Source of the DNA: Spirochaetales bacterium
GTDB taxonomy: Bacteria > Spirochaetota > Spirochaetia > DSM-27196 > SLST01
Direction of reading: 5' to 3'
Assembly: GCA_028284845.1 (NCBI GenBank)
Contig: JANQQY010000057.1
Location: 1 to 15,665, forward strand
Length of the DNA stretch: 15,665 nt
The notes beneath the pieces are model-generated. The model searched no databases, was not told where the DNA came from, and saw only the letters and a list, made by a program, of their open reading frames with translations. The position numbers and the translations under genes were made by a program. Below, piece after piece: positions 14,778-15,665 of the stretch (position 1 is its first letter; each line of letters starts with the position of its first letter).

Positions 14778-15665
14778 ATGGTTCGGCAATACTCCAGGAT
14801 TACAGCCTACATTGCACGCGAGTTTTTCTTTAGCTTCCTCGTGGCGTTTCTCTTCTTCTTCTTCATCTTCTTTATCAACCAGATGCTTCTCTTGGCGGAG
14901 GAGATACTGACGCGGAACGTACCGTTCCTCGCGGTGGCTCGCCTTATCTTCTATTCTCTACCTTCAATCGTCGCACTCTCGTTCCCATTCGGCTCGCTCG
15001 TTGGGGCGCTTATGACGGTAGGCAGGTTCAGCTCAGACAACGAAATCATCGCATTCCGCGCATCGGGAATACCCAATAGGCGCCTCTTCCTACCGCTTGC
15101 CGTGCTTGGGGTGATGCTCTCGCTTGTGTCGTTCGTGATGAACGACTACTTTCTGCCACTCGGCACGATCAACTTCGGTCGGTTGTATCGCGAGTTGCTC
15201 TTCTCGAACCCGGAGCTTGAGCTCGAATCATTCACCGTTAAAAACTACCAGCAATCGACGATTGTGACCGGCTCGGTGAACGGCAGACAAATCAACGATC
15301 TGATTATTCTCGACCGAACGGAGGATGGGGAGCAGAGGGTCATATCTGCCGCAGAGGCGCGTCTGACAGAGCCCGGCGGAGACGCGGGGATTGTATCGCT
15401 CCTCCTTGGAGACGTGTTCACACACTCAACCGCGCCGGACCAACGCGGAGAGTTCAGCTACAGCGACGCATCCAGCATGGAGTACAACATTCTCCTGCGT
15501 GACATCACCTTCGCGCTTCGAAATCCCGGCCCGCGAGAAATGGCCTCGTTCGACGTCTGGGAGGTGGTGCAAGAGCGCAGGGCCGCCCGGGAGATGCGGA
15601 TGGCCGAGCGTGACCGTGATATTGAAGCGCAGAGGATCGGACTCAGTTTCGACTATGCCGCCGCG
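14778..15665 (+). CDS. LptF/LptG family (YjgP/YjgQ) permease, N-terminal part (cut by window end)
   Basis: LptF and LptG form the inner-membrane core of the LptB2FG ABC transporter that extracts lipopolysaccharide towards the outer membrane. Related YjgP/YjgQ proteins also occur in spirochaetes without classical LPS. 296 codons are visible, open to the last base. The N-terminus RITAYIAREFFFSFLVAFLF is typical, with a very Phe-rich first membrane helix, followed by helices near 55-80 and 105-125. The GRFSSDNEIIAFRASGIPNRRLF segment (about 82-104) is the family's best-conserved stretch. After the third helix comes a beta-rich periplasmic domain (beta-jellyroll in known structures), which is still running at the edge together with a charged segment (about 262-284). 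I cannot tell LptF from LptG. ATG 14778 follows the dut stop by two bases, placing it in the same operon. Confidence 0.9.
   Translation, partial: MVRQYSRITAYIAREFFFSFLVAFLFFFFIFFINQMLLLAEEILTRNVPFLAVARLIFYSLPSIVALSFPFGSLVGALMTVGRFSSDNEIIAFRASGIPNRRLFLPLAVLGVMLSLVSFVMNDYFLPLGTINFGRLYRELLFSNPELELESFTVKNYQQSTIVTGSVNGRQINDLIILDRTEDGEQRVISAAEARLTEPGGDAGIVSLLLGDVFTHSTAPDQRGEFSYSDASSMEYNILLRDITFALRNPGPREMASFDVWEVVQERRAAREMRMAERDRDIEAQRIGLSFDYAAA

Noticed and set aside
15228..15425. 65-codon minus-strand frame in the lptF/G gene
   Set aside because: It is antisense to the periplasmic domain of a clear LptF/G protein and shows no features of its own.
1..15665. Frequent GATC words as a possible methylation or uptake signal
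   Set aside because: They mostly come from common Ile ATC and Asp GAT codons next to G-starting codons. I could not count them against expectation, and they are not clustered.

Overview
The window reads as chromosomal sequence from a free-living, pigmented spirochaete (Spirochaeta / Sediminispirochaeta / Alkalispirochaeta-like), moderately GC-rich (roughly 55-60 % by eye). The gene families and their order suggest this: mutS, comF, rimP, nusA, infB, rbfA, truB, ribF, rpsO, pnp. From memory, Borrelia and Treponema carry closely similar clusters, including mutS next to comF just upstream of nusA. The phylum assignment is an inference; no rRNA gene is present to confirm it.

Layout. (1) 1-1104: 3' part of mutS, plus strand. 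(2) 1088-3018, minus strand: a two-gene carotenoid unit, a lycopene cyclase (crtY type) followed by a CruF-type carotenoid 1,2-hydratase. The genes are translationally coupled and sit between mutS and comF against the direction of everything else. (3) 3035-5009, plus strand: comF and a tandem-domain SAM methyltransferase. (4) 5010-5104: the only sizeable intergenic gap. It holds a candidate promoter, a strong intrinsic terminator and a strong ribosome binding site. (5) 5105 to the window end, plus strand: ten tightly packed or overlapping genes, rimP-nusA-infB-rbfA-truB-ribF-rpsO-pnp-dut-lptF/G, the last cut by the window edge.

How it works together. The long operon couples transcription elongation (NusA), ribosome assembly and initiation (RimP, RbfA, IF2, S15), tRNA modification (TruB), RNA turnover (PNPase) and flavin and dUTP metabolism, and runs into the LPS-export permease family. 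The terminator lies only 20 bases before the rimP start, leaving no room for a promoter between them. The operon is therefore probably read through a conditional attenuator, which would fit NusA autoregulation. The carotenoid pair predicts a monocyclic, tertiary-hydroxylated carotenoid, which agrees with the hydroxytorulene pigments I recall from pigmented Spirochaeta.

Points of most interest: the rimP leader attenuator; a RibF whose riboflavin-kinase half is short and lacks its signature motif; the divergent crtY/comF start region with a 14-bp dyad; the duplicated methyltransferase; and the duplicated acidic C-terminus of NusA. I saw no mobile element, CRISPR array, tRNA or rRNA, and no wholly new multi-gene system. 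No gene-free stretch exceeds 95 bases.
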